Source: Euptelea pleiosperma (lineage: Eukaryota > Streptophyta > Magnoliopsida > Ranunculales > Eupteleaceae). Taken from it: DNA of 64,000 nucleotides. Within the stretch, counting starts at the first letter, position 1, and every line of letters starts with the position of its first letter. The position numbers and the translations under genes were made by a program. Positions 36,945 through 48,600 of the stretch are shown piece after piece. Below the pieces are notes generated by a model. It made no database searches. It had not been told where the DNA came from and saw only the letters and a program-made list of their open reading frames with translations. Where the stretch lies: positions 32,568,674 to 32,632,673 of the forward strand of contig CM068546.1 in the NCBI GenBank assembly GCA_035048495.1, given 5' to 3'.

Positions 36945-37590
36945 CTTTGACCCTAGCTAGTAAATTCGCGTATTATACACGTTTAACACATGATTTTTTT
37001 TTTGAAGGAACATTTAATATTACCGTATAAAATAAAAAATCAGAAAAAATCACGAATTTTAAGATTATACGAATAAAACATGTATTATTCATGTTTAATA
37101 CACGGATTGCGTGTTTTTTAAATAAAAACATATTAAATGGCCGCATAAAATGAAAAAATAGATAAAATTCAGGCTTTTTAAGGCTAAACGAATATAAATT
37201 TCAACAATGACCGAATTTTTGACCAGATGTTTTTATCCCGAAACCGAATTAAACTCAAACTTTTCTCGTTTCGAATCTTTACCGAATTGTTAACGGGTAC
37301 GTTAAAAACTGTTAAAACCTATTTTGACGCTTAGAAATTAACGGCCTTTTTTCGTTTTAACTGCTGTTAAAAAATTTTGTGACAAAAAGGCCATTATTTC
37401 CGTTAAATTACATTTTTTTCGTTTTTCAAAATTTCTAATTTTAAAAATCAGCACCATTTTTCCATTTTTTTTTTCGTTGAATTCGTTAAAATGTTGTTTT
37501 TTTTTTATTTTTCCCCATCCGCTACGGATAACGCCCCTAGTCTGTTATACCGTTAAAACAGTCTCCTTTAAACCTTGGTTTGGCCAATCC
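36945..37590. repeat. AT-rich interval ending in a truncated hAT-like MITE
   Basis: 36945-37290 has no recognised feature beyond A/T runs. 37292-37580 has the right half of the CGTTATAACGG family and ends CCTTTAAACCTTG. Confidence 0.5.
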
Positions 37591-37597
37591 CTAGGTG

Positions 37598-37830
37598 GAG
37601 TAAAACTTCGGTCACAACGCACAATACGAGCCACGTGGCACACTCTTGGTGGACGCTGACCGTATGGATGTTTGGCCAATCACTAGGTGGACCTACAAAC
37701 CAGAAATAAACTTGATCAGTGATTTCTAAGCGTTGGGTTGAAGTTATTTTCATGGGTTGATTTTTACTGTATGAATTTTGAGCATTATTTGGGTGCAAAG
37801 ATCCATAGGTTGTAAAAGGTAACTGAGTTA
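37598..37830. mobile_element. Truncated G-box MITE
   Basis: Starts GAGTAAAACTTCGGTCAC; CACGTG at about 37633; continues through GACCGTATGGATGTTTGGCC and the inner arm but lacks the right half. Confidence 0.65.
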
Positions 37831-37913
37831 CTTCACCTTTTTTTATATTTTTTTAGGAGAAAAAGGAAATTACTCTTTAGCTCTCACCAAACTTGAGCAG
37901 GTTTACCAGAGGA

Positions 37914-38092
37914 GAGTAAAACTTCTGTCACAATGGGATTGCAAATCACACAAAACACAGCCAATGAGTTCTCGGCACGTACACCTAAAAAGCAAAAGCA
38001 CATGGTACGTTGCAAAGTACTTGTGTACGTGCCAAGAACTCATTGGCTGTGTTTTGTGTGATTTACAATTTCGTGTGATGGAAATTTTACTC
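37914..38092. mobile_element. Near-perfect palindromic MITE, copy 1
   Basis: GAGTAAAACTTCTGTCACAA at left, TTGTGTGATTTACAATTTCG then TGATGGAAATTTTACTC at right. Arms contain CACAAAACACAGCCAATGAG and its mirror CTCATTGGCTGTGTTTTGTG. Same termini as the G-box branch but a different interior. Confidence 0.8.
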
Positions 38093-38190
38093 TTGCCTGA
38101 CCACCTGTGGCGTGGTATCTACCAAACTATAGGCAAGGTGCTTGCCGCGTGGCTTACGTACGGTGGTAAGTCGCATCCGCACGAGCCATA

Positions 38191-38368
38191 GAGTAAAACT
38201 TCCATCACACGAAATTGCAAATCACACAAAACACAGCCAATGAGGTCTCGGCACGTACACAAGTCCTATGCAACGTACCATGTGCTTTTATTTTTAGGTG
38301 TACGTGCCGAGAACTCATTGGCTGTGTTTTGTGTGATTTGCAATCCCATTGTGATGGAAGTTTTACTC
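38191..38368. mobile_element. Near-perfect palindromic MITE, copy 2, inverted relative to copy 1
   Basis: GAGTAAAACTTCCATCACAC to GTGATGGAAGTTTTACTC. Its two halves match those of copy 1 in exchanged order. It lies within a foldback fragment (CTTGCCTGACC at 38092, TCAGGCAAGTTT at 38370). Confidence 0.8.
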
Positions 38369-38499
38369 ATCAGGCAAGTTTCTCTTCAGAACTCGTCTCA
38401 ACATTGAACGGGTTCAGTAAAAGAATAGAGAACTCTCCTCCACCCCAAACCCTAGCTTCAAATCCTCCTCCTCCTTCCTCCACTTCATCACTACCACCA

Positions 38500-38728
38500 C
38501 CTCATCAACCATCTCCGCCACCGTTTCCGTCGGACCAAGCTCCCCGAATCCACCTTCTCTTGCCTAGAATCGGCCCGAGAACTACAAAAACAACCGTCTC
38601 CGACCGTACAGAAGGCAAAAAAGTCATCTTCTTTGTCGTCCCCGGCGCCTTCACCCCACTTGCTCTTAGAAGCACCTCCCGGGTTTGTTGAGGTCTGGTG
38701 AATTGAAGTCAGAGGAGAAAGGGCGTCT
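38500..38728 (+). pseudogene. Plastid type II peroxiredoxin (PrxIIE-like) relic
   Basis: Reading across frames gives ISATVSVG, then KLPESTFSCLESARELQ, then TTVSDRTEGKKV and IFFVVPGAFTP, TCS, stop, KHLPGF, then VE and SGELKS. This is the order of the peroxiredoxin IIE N-terminal half around the peroxidatic Cys of PGAFTPTC. At least three frame changes and a stop are present, and homology ends at about 38728. The proline/serine-rich stretch before it (from about 38440) may be the old transit peptide. Confidence 0.75.
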
Positions 38729-38730
38729 CC

Positions 38731-39205
38731 ATTACCGAGTAACAAAAAGGTGTGCTTTTCTCTGAGTCTTTCTCCATTTTGATGTTTGTTCTTCTGTTTT
38801 TTTTTTTTTTATTCTTTTCATAGTTTTATTATACTGCTGCACCGTTGATTGAGTGAGAACGGGAATTAGAGAGCGAGAGAAGTTATGCTAAAGGAGAGAT
38901 TATAGTCCCCAATTCTCATTCTTAGGTTCAGACAATGTTTTATATTTTGAATTACTGTTGTTCACTTGGGAATCCCTCATTTTATGGATTAAGTGGATGA
39001 ACGATGAAGATCCAAGAAAAAAATTATAGTCGATAATCTATTCAATCTGAGCTTTACACTTTCGATAAGATAGACAATGGATTTACACTTCTACTGGAGT
39101 TGGATTGAATGGATTGACACTTCTACTGGACTAAGATCAAGATGATGACATACCATAAACGTTAGGTCTAACGTAATTAGAGAAATCAAGAAACCTTTGG
39201 GGACC
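38731..39205. other. Intergenic stretch without recognised content
   Basis: AT-rich with a 12-base T run; no frame, domain or repeat border recognised. Confidence 0.5.
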
Positions 39206-39209
39206 TGAT

Positions 39210-39635
39210 ATGCATTTGTGGAGATGGTCGAAGGATGAACGGTTATCCATTAGATCCCTTTCCAGATCCCATCTTCACCATTCAGAGTTTCACTTTCTTG
39301 CTTCCTTTGTTTGGAGATCTAAGGTGCCCTCCAAGATAGCTTTTTTCTTCTGGGTAGGAGCTTTGGAGAAAATCCGCACCGTGGACAACTTGATTCCCCG
39401 TAAGGTTATAATTGTTGATTTTTGCTTTATGTGCAAACAAAGCGGAGAAACCGTGGCTCATCTCCTTCTCCATTGTCCGGTGGTTAGGACAATTTGGACG
39501 GCCTTCCTGCAAGAATTAGGTATATGTTGGGTGTTCCCTTCCTCCCTAATGCATCTAACCACTAGCTGGATCGCTCCCCCTTTCTCATCTAGAGGTCGTA
39601 TTCTAATTTTTTTTACTTATAAAAAAAAAACAAAT
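39210..39635 (+). mobile_element. L1-like LINE fragment, zf-RVT domain
   Basis: An open frame reads WRSKVPSKIAFFFWVGALEK, LIPRKVIIVDFCFMCKQSGE and VAHLLLHCPVVRTIWTAFL. This is the zinc-binding domain (C-x2-C...H-x4-C) at the C-terminus of plant L1 reverse transcriptases. It runs to an A-rich tail (TTACTTATAAAAAAAAAAC). 5'-truncated, dead copy. Confidence 0.85.
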
Positions 39636-39639
39636 TAAA

Positions 39640-40420
39640 AACCAACTATAGATGTAATTGTATGCCAGGAAAGAACAGTGCAAGAAGTCATATATAAATC
39701 TTACTCAAATCCTATAGCACATACTAATTTGAAAACTATACATGGTCATCCTAGTGCAAATAAAAAAGAGTAAAGAAAAATAAACAAAAGATATAATTAT
39801 TCAGAATATAAAAATGCCATAAAAAGCACAAAAAAGAAGGCATAAAAAGATACGTCTTTAATCCTTTTTTTCATAGAAGACATTATGCAAATGCAAGATA
39901 AATCCATATATGTGCACCACAAACTTCGATCTGTTTATTACAAAACGCACCTGGTAGGGGCCGGGCAGTGAATTGAGAGAAGACGTTTATATAATAACCT
40001 TTCAAATCTTTACATAACCCTTGTAAGATAGTAGAGAGATCGAAGAGGGTGATTAATTTCCTTATCTAACCGTAATAGAATGTTGAAAGATCATGAGAGG
40101 ATTTTTAGAGATATAATTAAAGAGAATAAGATTAGTATCATTATGCAACGGTTGCGTAGAAGTGTAATGTGTGGGGAGAGTAAACGTTTTTTTTTTTTAT
40201 AAATGTGTATTTATATTTCATTAAAAAGGGAAAAAATTCCAAAACACACCAAAATGGAAACTAACTTTAAGAGGAAGGAGCATGTTCCCCCGTATATATT
40301 TTGACTAATGAAATCTTACTGATTTAATAACACTAACAATCCTAGCCATTTATCGACAAAAATCTATGGTCATTTGTTATGCTGAACTGGCGGGCAAAAA
40401 TGGCATGAAAGAGCTTTTAG
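39640..40420. other. AT-rich intergenic stretch
   Basis: No gene or bounded repeat recognised. Confidence 0.5.
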
Positions 40421-40422
40421 AT

Positions 40423-40726
40423 GAGTAAAACTTAGATGATGGGGCTTTGTCATCGAGGCAGATGGCAGGGTGCAATACGAGACATGTGGCACACTCTTAG
40501 AGGACTCTAAACGTATGGATGTTTGGAGAAACCCTAGGTGGACCCACAAACCAAAAATCAACTAGATTAGTGATTTCTAAGTGTTGGATTGAAATTATTT
40601 TCATGGGTTGATCGTAACCGTGGGAATTTGAGCATTATTGACCATTATTTGAGGTACAAAGATCCGAGTTTTTGAAATCACTAGTCGGGCTGATTTTTGG
40701 TTTGTAGGTCCACCTAGGGAGTAGGG
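40423..40726. mobile_element. GAGTAAAACTT-family MITE, right end truncated
   Basis: Starts GAGTAAAACTTAGATGATGG; the G-box position reads CATGTG in this copy; inner arms AACCAAAAATCAACTAGATT and GGGCTGATTTTTGGTTTGTA are present; the right terminus is missing at about 40726. Confidence 0.7.
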
Positions 40727-40767
40727 AGTGAGACAACTCCACTTTCCCAAAAAAATATACTCTCTCC

Positions 40768-40956
40768 GAGAAAATTTTTGCTGGCCCCTGGGGACTTCAA
40801 ACTTTGATGTCCCCCTCCCAAAATGTCTGACAAGTACCCTTTTTGACTACTAACCAAGGGCTTAACCAGGGTTGAGTTAAGGGATTGGGGTACTTGTCAG
40901 ACATTTTGGGTGGGGGAGACTTCAAAGTTTGAAGTCGGGCCAACGAATGTTTTCTC
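40768..40956. mobile_element. Mutator-like foldback MITE with perfect 10-bp duplication
   Basis: 189 bp. GAGAAAATTTTTGCTGGCCC to CAACGAATGTTTTCTC, with TACTCTCTCC directly on both sides. Long arms (TTCAAACTTTGATGTCCCCC, CCCAAAATGTCTGACAAGTA and mirrors). Confidence 0.85.
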
Positions 40957-42604
40957 TACTCTCTCCCATTCACCTCCTTCTTCCTTAACCGTCCAAGGTA
41001 CGTCTCCTTCCTTCCTATTTTGCAACCGGTCATCCCGTCGCCGTCCACAGCTAGCCCCATTGTCGTTGCTGTCGAAAGGTACGCATATTTCTCGATATCT
41101 TTCTCTTCTTCTATCTCTCCGTTTCTCTCTCTTACCCTCATCTCATCCGTCCTCTGATTTTCTTACCCTAATCTCCTCCTTCTTGATTGATTTTAACTTT
41201 GTAAGTCTAGGCACCACAAACCTTGATTATGCATCTGATTTTTCCGGCAATGACAAGAGAAAATCGGAGGTGTGAATTGCAAAATGTTTGATGAGCTTTA
41301 CAAAGACCACTATTTAGGGATTGGAGGCGAATCCGCGATCTCTAAAACTTCGGAGCGCGAACTGTAACTATAGGGAGCGCGAACTAGAGGCGAATCCGCA
41401 CTCAAGCCGTGCGTTCGTGGTTTGAGTGCGGGATCGGTATCCCCTTGGGATGATTCTGGTTACTAAAACACATTGTTTACGTTTCAAATATTCATCTACA
41501 CATGATTGACTTACTTTTGTTTACTTTTGGGTGTGGAGTGAATGAAACAATTGATTATATAGATTTAAGTTTTTAATTTATAACTATGTTGAACTTTGGT
41601 GATTTATTGAGATTGGCTACCATTGAGATTTTGATTTTGATTTTGCAATGCATAGCATTGCTATTTATCGCACATAACATGGTGGATTTATGAATTGTGT
41701 TGTTCATAAATTGTTAAGACTCTTCTTTTCTTTCCCCGCTCTCTCTCTTTTACATAATATGGCAAAAGTATATACAGACTGGATAAATTTTTTTTATTTT
41801 TTTTGACAAGTATACAGACTGGATAATTGCCAACCAAATTGCTTGCAAATCAGAACTAGAATACATTACAATGTCAACCAAACAACATGGAAATCAAAAC
41901 TAGTTCAAGTTTGACAACTACCTAAAGATCTAGTCTTGAACTGGATTAAGGGTGAGCTTGGTCATGAAAACAGCATGTTCCCAAAAAATTGGGAGTCCCA
42001 CTCTTCCCCAAGGGCTCTTTTCCCCTCTCTGTTGTTGGCTCCCAAACTTGCAACTCCATGGTAGCAGTGTGCAAGTAATCTCTTGCCACCCTTGAAGATA
42101 ATCCTGGCTTCGCCATTGTGAACAACCATGTTATTGAGTTCAAATCCAAGGGCTAGCACCAATCAAGCTGATTTTTGGTCTGTGATCCACCAAGGGGTGG
42201 GCCAAAAGTTCATGGGTCAGTGGGCCCAAAAGAGTATGAAATGGTGGAGTTGGACTTGTGTACCAGATTCAAAATAGGTGGGATAAGGTTATGATATCAT
42301 GCTCTAAATTTTGTAGCTATCACACTTTTAGAAAATAGGGTTATTGGGCGAGCTCCATTGGGAGGGTGAGGCATACACCCCTTAATGTTAATCCACAATG
42401 ATGTTTTTCTTATTGTACATTTTATTGCTGAATTGCCAGTTGTTTTTCTTTCAGTTGTAAATGGTTCAACTAAAATTTGTCTATGTTTACGAAGGAAACT
42501 TATCATGATCTGGTCGTATTAGTTATTGCTTTTTTGCTTCTCAATGTCTGATACCGTGATTTTGTATACAGTAAATCATTACACTCTGTCAAGTTCTCCC
42601 GATA
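40957..42604 (+). promoter_or_regulatory. Probable promoter, 5' leader and leader intron of cyclin-L1
   Basis: Pyrimidine-rich sequence at 40957-41150 contains donor-like CAAG|GTACGT (about 40997) and AAAG|GTACGC (about 41079). An acceptor TTTTGTATACAG ends at 42570, 34 nt before the ATG. A leader exon near 41.0 kb spliced to 42571 would fit, but the exact donor is unknown. 41.3-42.5 kb has no coding frame. No transcript evidence. Confidence 0.35.
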
Positions 42605-45600
42605 ATGATTTACACGGCAATTGACACGTTTTACCTAACGGACGAGCAGCTAAAGAACTCACCATCTCGGAAAGATGGCATAGATGAAGCAACAGAGACA
42701 ACCCTAAGGATCTATGGCTGTGATCTCATCCAAGAAAGTGGCATTTTACTCAGATTGTATCCTTTATCTCTAATTTTTGGATGAATTGTAGGATTTTGTA
42801 TGTTCTATTTTCCTATTTGCTATTATTTTATTTTGTCTATCTTATCGCACACAGACCTCAAGCAGTAATGGCCACAGGCCAGGTTCTTTTCCATCGCTTC
42901 TACTGCAAGAAGTCATTTGCTCGCTTTAATGTGAAGGTCCCATTCTCTAATCCATTTTTCCTTTGTTTGAAAATTTAAATGTTTTTTTTTTTTTTTTTCA
43001 TCAAGGGCGAATATTACAGTTTTTGAAATTTCTTGCTTTGGTGTTTGTTGCGTTTGTCTGTATTTACATACCATTTGATCTTATTGCCTTGCAGAGGGTT
43101 GCTGCAAGCTGTGTCTGGCTTGCTTCAAAACTGGAGGAAAGCCCTAGAAAAGCAAAGCTTGTACTCATTGTTTTCCATAGAATGGAATGTCGAAGAGAGA
43201 ATTTACCCATTGAGCATTTGGATCACTTTTCAAAGGTTAGTCTGAAGACTCTACCCTCCCTTTGAATTATTATCTTTCTCTCTTTTGTTTGGGCTGAAGT
43301 AACTTATCTCCCATTGTAAGTTCAATAGTCATACAATCAGGCTCATACTTTTCGAAGACGTATTTTTCAATGAAGTAACAAAGCTGAGATATGCATTTTT
43401 CTGCTGAGTTTGGTTAATTTTCATATTGCAAGTGGCATTAACACTTATGGAATTCCTGATGCGGCTTCTTTTAAAGTAGGTGGTTTCGTCTTTGAATTTT
43501 CTTACAGAAATATTCAGAGTTGAAGATGGATTTGAACAGAACAGAAAGGCATTTGTTGAAAGAGATGGGTTTCATTTGTCATGTTGAACATCCTCATAAG
43601 TTCATATCGAACTACCTTGCCACTCTTGAAACACCTCCAGAGTTGAGGCAGGAAGCCTGGAATCTAGCAAATGATAGGTACTTCTCTACTTACCAAAAGA
43701 AAAATATACCATTCTAGATGTAACTCCCAATCTAAATTAGGCGAGTTTTTATGTTTATTATGCATTTCCACTCTTGATTCACGCCTTGACCTTTTAACAT
43801 ATAATTTTGTATTGGCCTCTTGAATCCGATAATGTATGCATGATTTCACCTAGTTGTTGGATTTTAATTACTATCCACTTTTCTTTTATTCAGCTTTTTG
43901 AAGTATCTGGCCTGTCAAATGCTTCTTGATGGATCCTTCACAGTGGGAAGTGTTCTGTGTTTTGCTCGTATGGATGCATTTATTTTGGAGTATATAATGT
44001 TTCTCATTAAACAAATTCAGGTGTTTCTGTAGATCAGCAATTTAAAATTCTATGCTACTTATAATGGTTCTTTGCTCTTAATGTTCCCAAGGAAATCTGC
44101 CCAGCTCGTCAATCATCACTTCATCTGTGGTTATATGCTGACAGATTGGTTTCTCCACTGTCTTCTTATCTGACAAATAAAGCCTTTTGCCTTTCTCCCT
44201 TTAAATTATTGCAATTGATGTTGAAATACTGTTTAGTCATATTGGTGATGTTAAATTATTTTTATTAGTGTAGAAAGTGAACTTTGAATGTCAAATCACA
44301 TGCAGGAATTCAAGTTTTAATTTTAATTCCCTACATTTTAAGAATAAAGTGCGAAGCTTATGATGGTTTATGCTCATGGTGAAGCCCTTAGCTATGCTAG
44401 GAAATACTACTATATTTGTTGGGCCCGTGAATCTTTCATTATTTGGTCCACAAACAGTAAAAAATTGGGTCCAATGGTTGGCTTTCACATGAAATAGATC
44501 TTTATATGTGATTGTTTAATAATAAACATAGATAATATGAAAAAACAGTCCTAAGGTTGGGAGAAGTTTTAAATAATGCCACTAATACATTCTTTAATAG
44601 ATGTCCTTTTTCCGATAAAAAAATGCCACTAATACATGGGCCTTAGAGCAATTTTAAAGGCCACACGAAAGAATCACAAGTACTCCTCAATCCAAAATCC
44701 ATAGAGTTGGAAGGGATGACAAGGTTCGGTTTTGGGAGGACATTTGGTGTGGAGATGGCCGTTGAAGGACTCTCAATGATTTTTGGCTTCAGAAGAAGTC
44801 TCAAAGATTGGGAGGTGGATAGAGTTGGCTCTCTCTTGTCTAGAGTAGGAGATGTTCTGTTGTCGATTGCAGATCTGGATGAGAGGGTATGGAAGTGGGA
44901 TCCTAAAGAGTATTCTTTGTTAACTCTTTTCTAGTCTCTACCCAAGGGGTCAGTGCTTCGTTCCTGTGGCTTTGGTTTGGGGAGCTCCAGTCCTGTCCAA
45001 ATAGCTATTCTTCGTTTGGATTGCAATTTTGGATCAGATTTTGACTGTGGACCATTTGAATAGCAAGGGAATGATGTTACCTAATAGGTGCTCCTTGTGT
45101 AAGTCCAACGTTGAGTCGGTGGAGCATTTGTTGATTCACTGCCCCTTCACCTACACCATATGGCAGATTTTTTTTTTCTCCCTTTTTGGTGTTGATTACG
45201 TGATTCCGGGTCATGTGCTAAATTTCGTTCAAGGGAGCGTTTTGGAGACTTTCATTGGGTGAGGGCGATTCCTATGACGTATACTCTCCTTTTCTATTAC
45301 GTGGGCAGTATGGAAGGAGAGACTCCTGTATCTTTGAAGGGAAAGAGGCAGATATTCTCAGGGTTGTGTTGAGCATTAAAGCTCTTTAGTTTTTGTGGTC
45401 TTCCTCATGTTACGCGTTTAAATGGTGTTTCTTTGAGGCTTTTGTTTTTAGGTGGGAAGAGATGCTTGGAGGTTCTTCCCTTCTAGTTTGGCGGGGTTCG
45501 CCCCTTTTGTTCAATATACTTATTACTTGTCAAAAAAAGAAAAAGAAAGAGCCATATAAACCATGTAAATGTTGTGGGCTCTAGGATGAATTCCCCAAAA

Positions 45601-48600
45601 TAAGTATCTTTAGATAGCATGAAGCCTTAACAATGGTTAGGCTGAGTGTCAAACAAATATAAGCAACGAAAATGACAGGTTTTGTATTAGGCCCAAGGTT
45701 AAGTGGGCTAAAAATTGGTAGATAAAATTATTGTTCACATGCCATTGTAATCAGCTCAAGGACAACTTGTCTTTATTGCTAAGTTTTGGCTCACAAAACT
45801 ATCCCACGGCTTGGTTGGAGTCAAAATTACATGGCCATCCTGGGTATTTTGAATAGTTTCAAGGTTGGTTTTGGTGGCAAACCATCAGATTCCCTTAATG
45901 AATGAAGGGATGAAATTGTTGTTTGACGTTGACATGGACTGGAATACCCAAAAAGATTAACAAATAAATAGTACAATATGATAATTTTCAAAATAGAAAA
46001 GAAAAAATAAAACTTTGATTTAGACACCGGTGGAATGCTCTTGAGAAATTCAAGCAACATGAGTATGTGTGTAGCCAACTGAAATTAGCCAATTATGAGT
46101 CTCTAAAGGGTCATTTTAGATCTATTTTGGTTGAGTATTTTTGGAGTTGCTTGAACCTATGTAACAAGGAAACAACCCTTTTAGGGTTTTTTTTGCCATG
46201 ATAGATACGTCGACACACAAATATGCACGTTGACACATCCTAACGCGTACACCAGTGTCACCCTTTATTCAATATTTTTTTGTTAAATAAATGATTTGTA
46301 AAAGAAGGCTGGTGTGTTCCATCCTGCATACAATACTTTGTTAAGTTGTTAAACATAGCTATAGTTGTTGGCTAGTCTTCCTCATAAATCTACTTATAAT
46401 TATTATGTTATTGGACATCTCCATGGCGTATATAGGATTGTGTCCTTTTAATTTTTATATATTCTTTCCTTATGTATTAGAAAAAGCTTTTGATTTAAAT
46501 ATAAATAAAATATGCAACCTCTATCATATTACAATACATGTATACAGGTTTGTCTGTGTGTCGGGCTTCTTAAAGGCGCCATGTTAGACACCTTGTGATT
46601 GTGTCATTGTTACATGCAACCTATTTTTGTTATAGTCCTTTTCCATTATGCAATTCTCTTTGTAAACAGATAAATGAGATCTAGAATTCAAAAGATAATT
46701 GATCATCTTTATTGATGATAATCACTTTAGAACACAAAGCAACATAGATAAAACCAATGTTAAAGAGGAATCCATGGCATCCGGTTAGAAAATTCTGCGG
46801 ACTGAACGGTTTTAGAGACCACAAAGAAAGAAGATAAAGAGGCGAATCTAAGAGAAGAGGAACATGGTAGAAGATTAGTGTGACACATTGGCTGTGGCAT
46901 CCCCCTCTTTTCCTTCAACCCTCTCTAATTATAGTGGAGGGTTGAAGGTAAGAGGGCACGATTGTACTAAAATTATGCAATTCTCATCGTGCGTCCGTAT
47001 TGTGACACATGGATCAAAGGTGGCGCCGTCATATTTGATTATGACCATTTGATCGAACACATGGTATGTTACAGTGCTTCTGTGCTACCCAGATAGTGGT
47101 CGACCAAGTGAGTACCCCGTTCCCACGTGTTTCAGTGGTTTTGCGAACAAGATTTCCTCTGATCGACACTCTCATACCCTTGCCCTGCCAATCTTAGGAT
47201 TTATCTTTAACCCTCATACTAGTGCACGGCACTAGTTGGCGTGGCAAAAAATGGAATTCATATTAGTGGGCACATGACCCCTCTTGAGTGAGCAAGACTA
47301 CCATCTTAATGTCGAATGCCGTCTCATAGGCACCGTTGAACATGCGGTACCGTCTCGTAGATAAATTACGTGAGGCATCGTATCATAGGTGTCGTTTGAC
47401 GTGCGAGTGCCGTCTGATTGGATTGTCCGACGTGCGAGTGCTGTCTAATAGGCGTCGCCTAATGTGCTAGTGCCGTCTGATAGGATCGTCTGACGTGCGA
47501 GTGTCATCTGATAGGGTCGTTTGACATGCGAGTACCGTTTGATAGGCATCGTCTAACGTGCGGTGCCATCTAATATAGATAAATTGCATGCGGCGGCTTC
47601 TGACATGCGGTGCCATTTCATAGATAAATTACGTTAAGTGTCATCTGCTGTGCGGTGTCGTTAGGCCATCTACATTTAGCCCCTGCTGAAGGAAGCTGTT
47701 TTTGGTAGCGATTCCGTGAGCAAATAATGTGATTCGATGGCTTCTTCTAGCGATCTTGTTGATCAGAGTAGTATACTCCATGATTATCTGATACTGATTC
47801 CAGCTCCCTTCCTAATTTCCCATTGTAGCTCCATGACCCTTGAGTAAGCAAGGCTAGCCATAGTGATGTATGCAAGTACCAAATAGGCACTTTGTGGGTA
47901 GAATGCACCGATATAAGACACCGTATAATGTGCAGTGCAATCTGATAGATAAATTGCATTCTGATAGGCAGCGTCTAACGTGCGGTGTCGTCTCATAGAT
48001 AAATTGAATGTGACACCGTCAGACGTGCGGTGTCGTCTGATAGGTGAATTGCACACGGCGCCGTTTGACATGCGGTGCCATCTAACTGATCAACTGTATG
48101 ATGCACCCTTCAATGTGCCAATCTGTCGCTGCGTACTGTTATATGGTCTGGTCCACGTTGCATACATGTTGACTCAGACAATTTGCACTATCTGCACTCT
48201 TTATTCTCCTTTACTGATTTTTTGGGCTTCTATTGGATATGTTTAAAGATAATCATTTGATACATTTGAAGACAATCATTCGATAATTAGTAATCATGGT
48301 CTTCTCCGTTTTACCTCCTGTCTCATGTGTTCCATTTGTCTAACTTGCTCTCTACCTTCTATTGAATGGAGGAACATGATCTAAAGATAATCATTTCATA
48401 ATTAGCAATTATGGTCTTCTCCACATTCCATCTTCCGTCTCATGTGCTCCATTTGTCTTTTTTGTTCTCTGCCTTCTATTGAATGGAGGGACAAGATTCG
48501 TGCTGCCAACCCATCATGGACTGGTGAGGAACACCCAAGTGCAGGCTGAAAGTTCTGAAAGGACGAAGGGAAGACTGAAAAGGATGTGTATTGAGATAGT

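Noticed and set aside
38215..38691. 158-codon plus-strand frame with a proline-rich stretch, considered as a gene
   Set aside because: It begins inside a MITE and runs through the peroxiredoxin relic in mixed frames; not one protein.
47305..48110. Regular repeats and spacers reminiscent of a CRISPR array
   Set aside because: Eukaryotic intron; units are diverged throughout, with no constant repeat and unique spacer pattern. Called a minisatellite.
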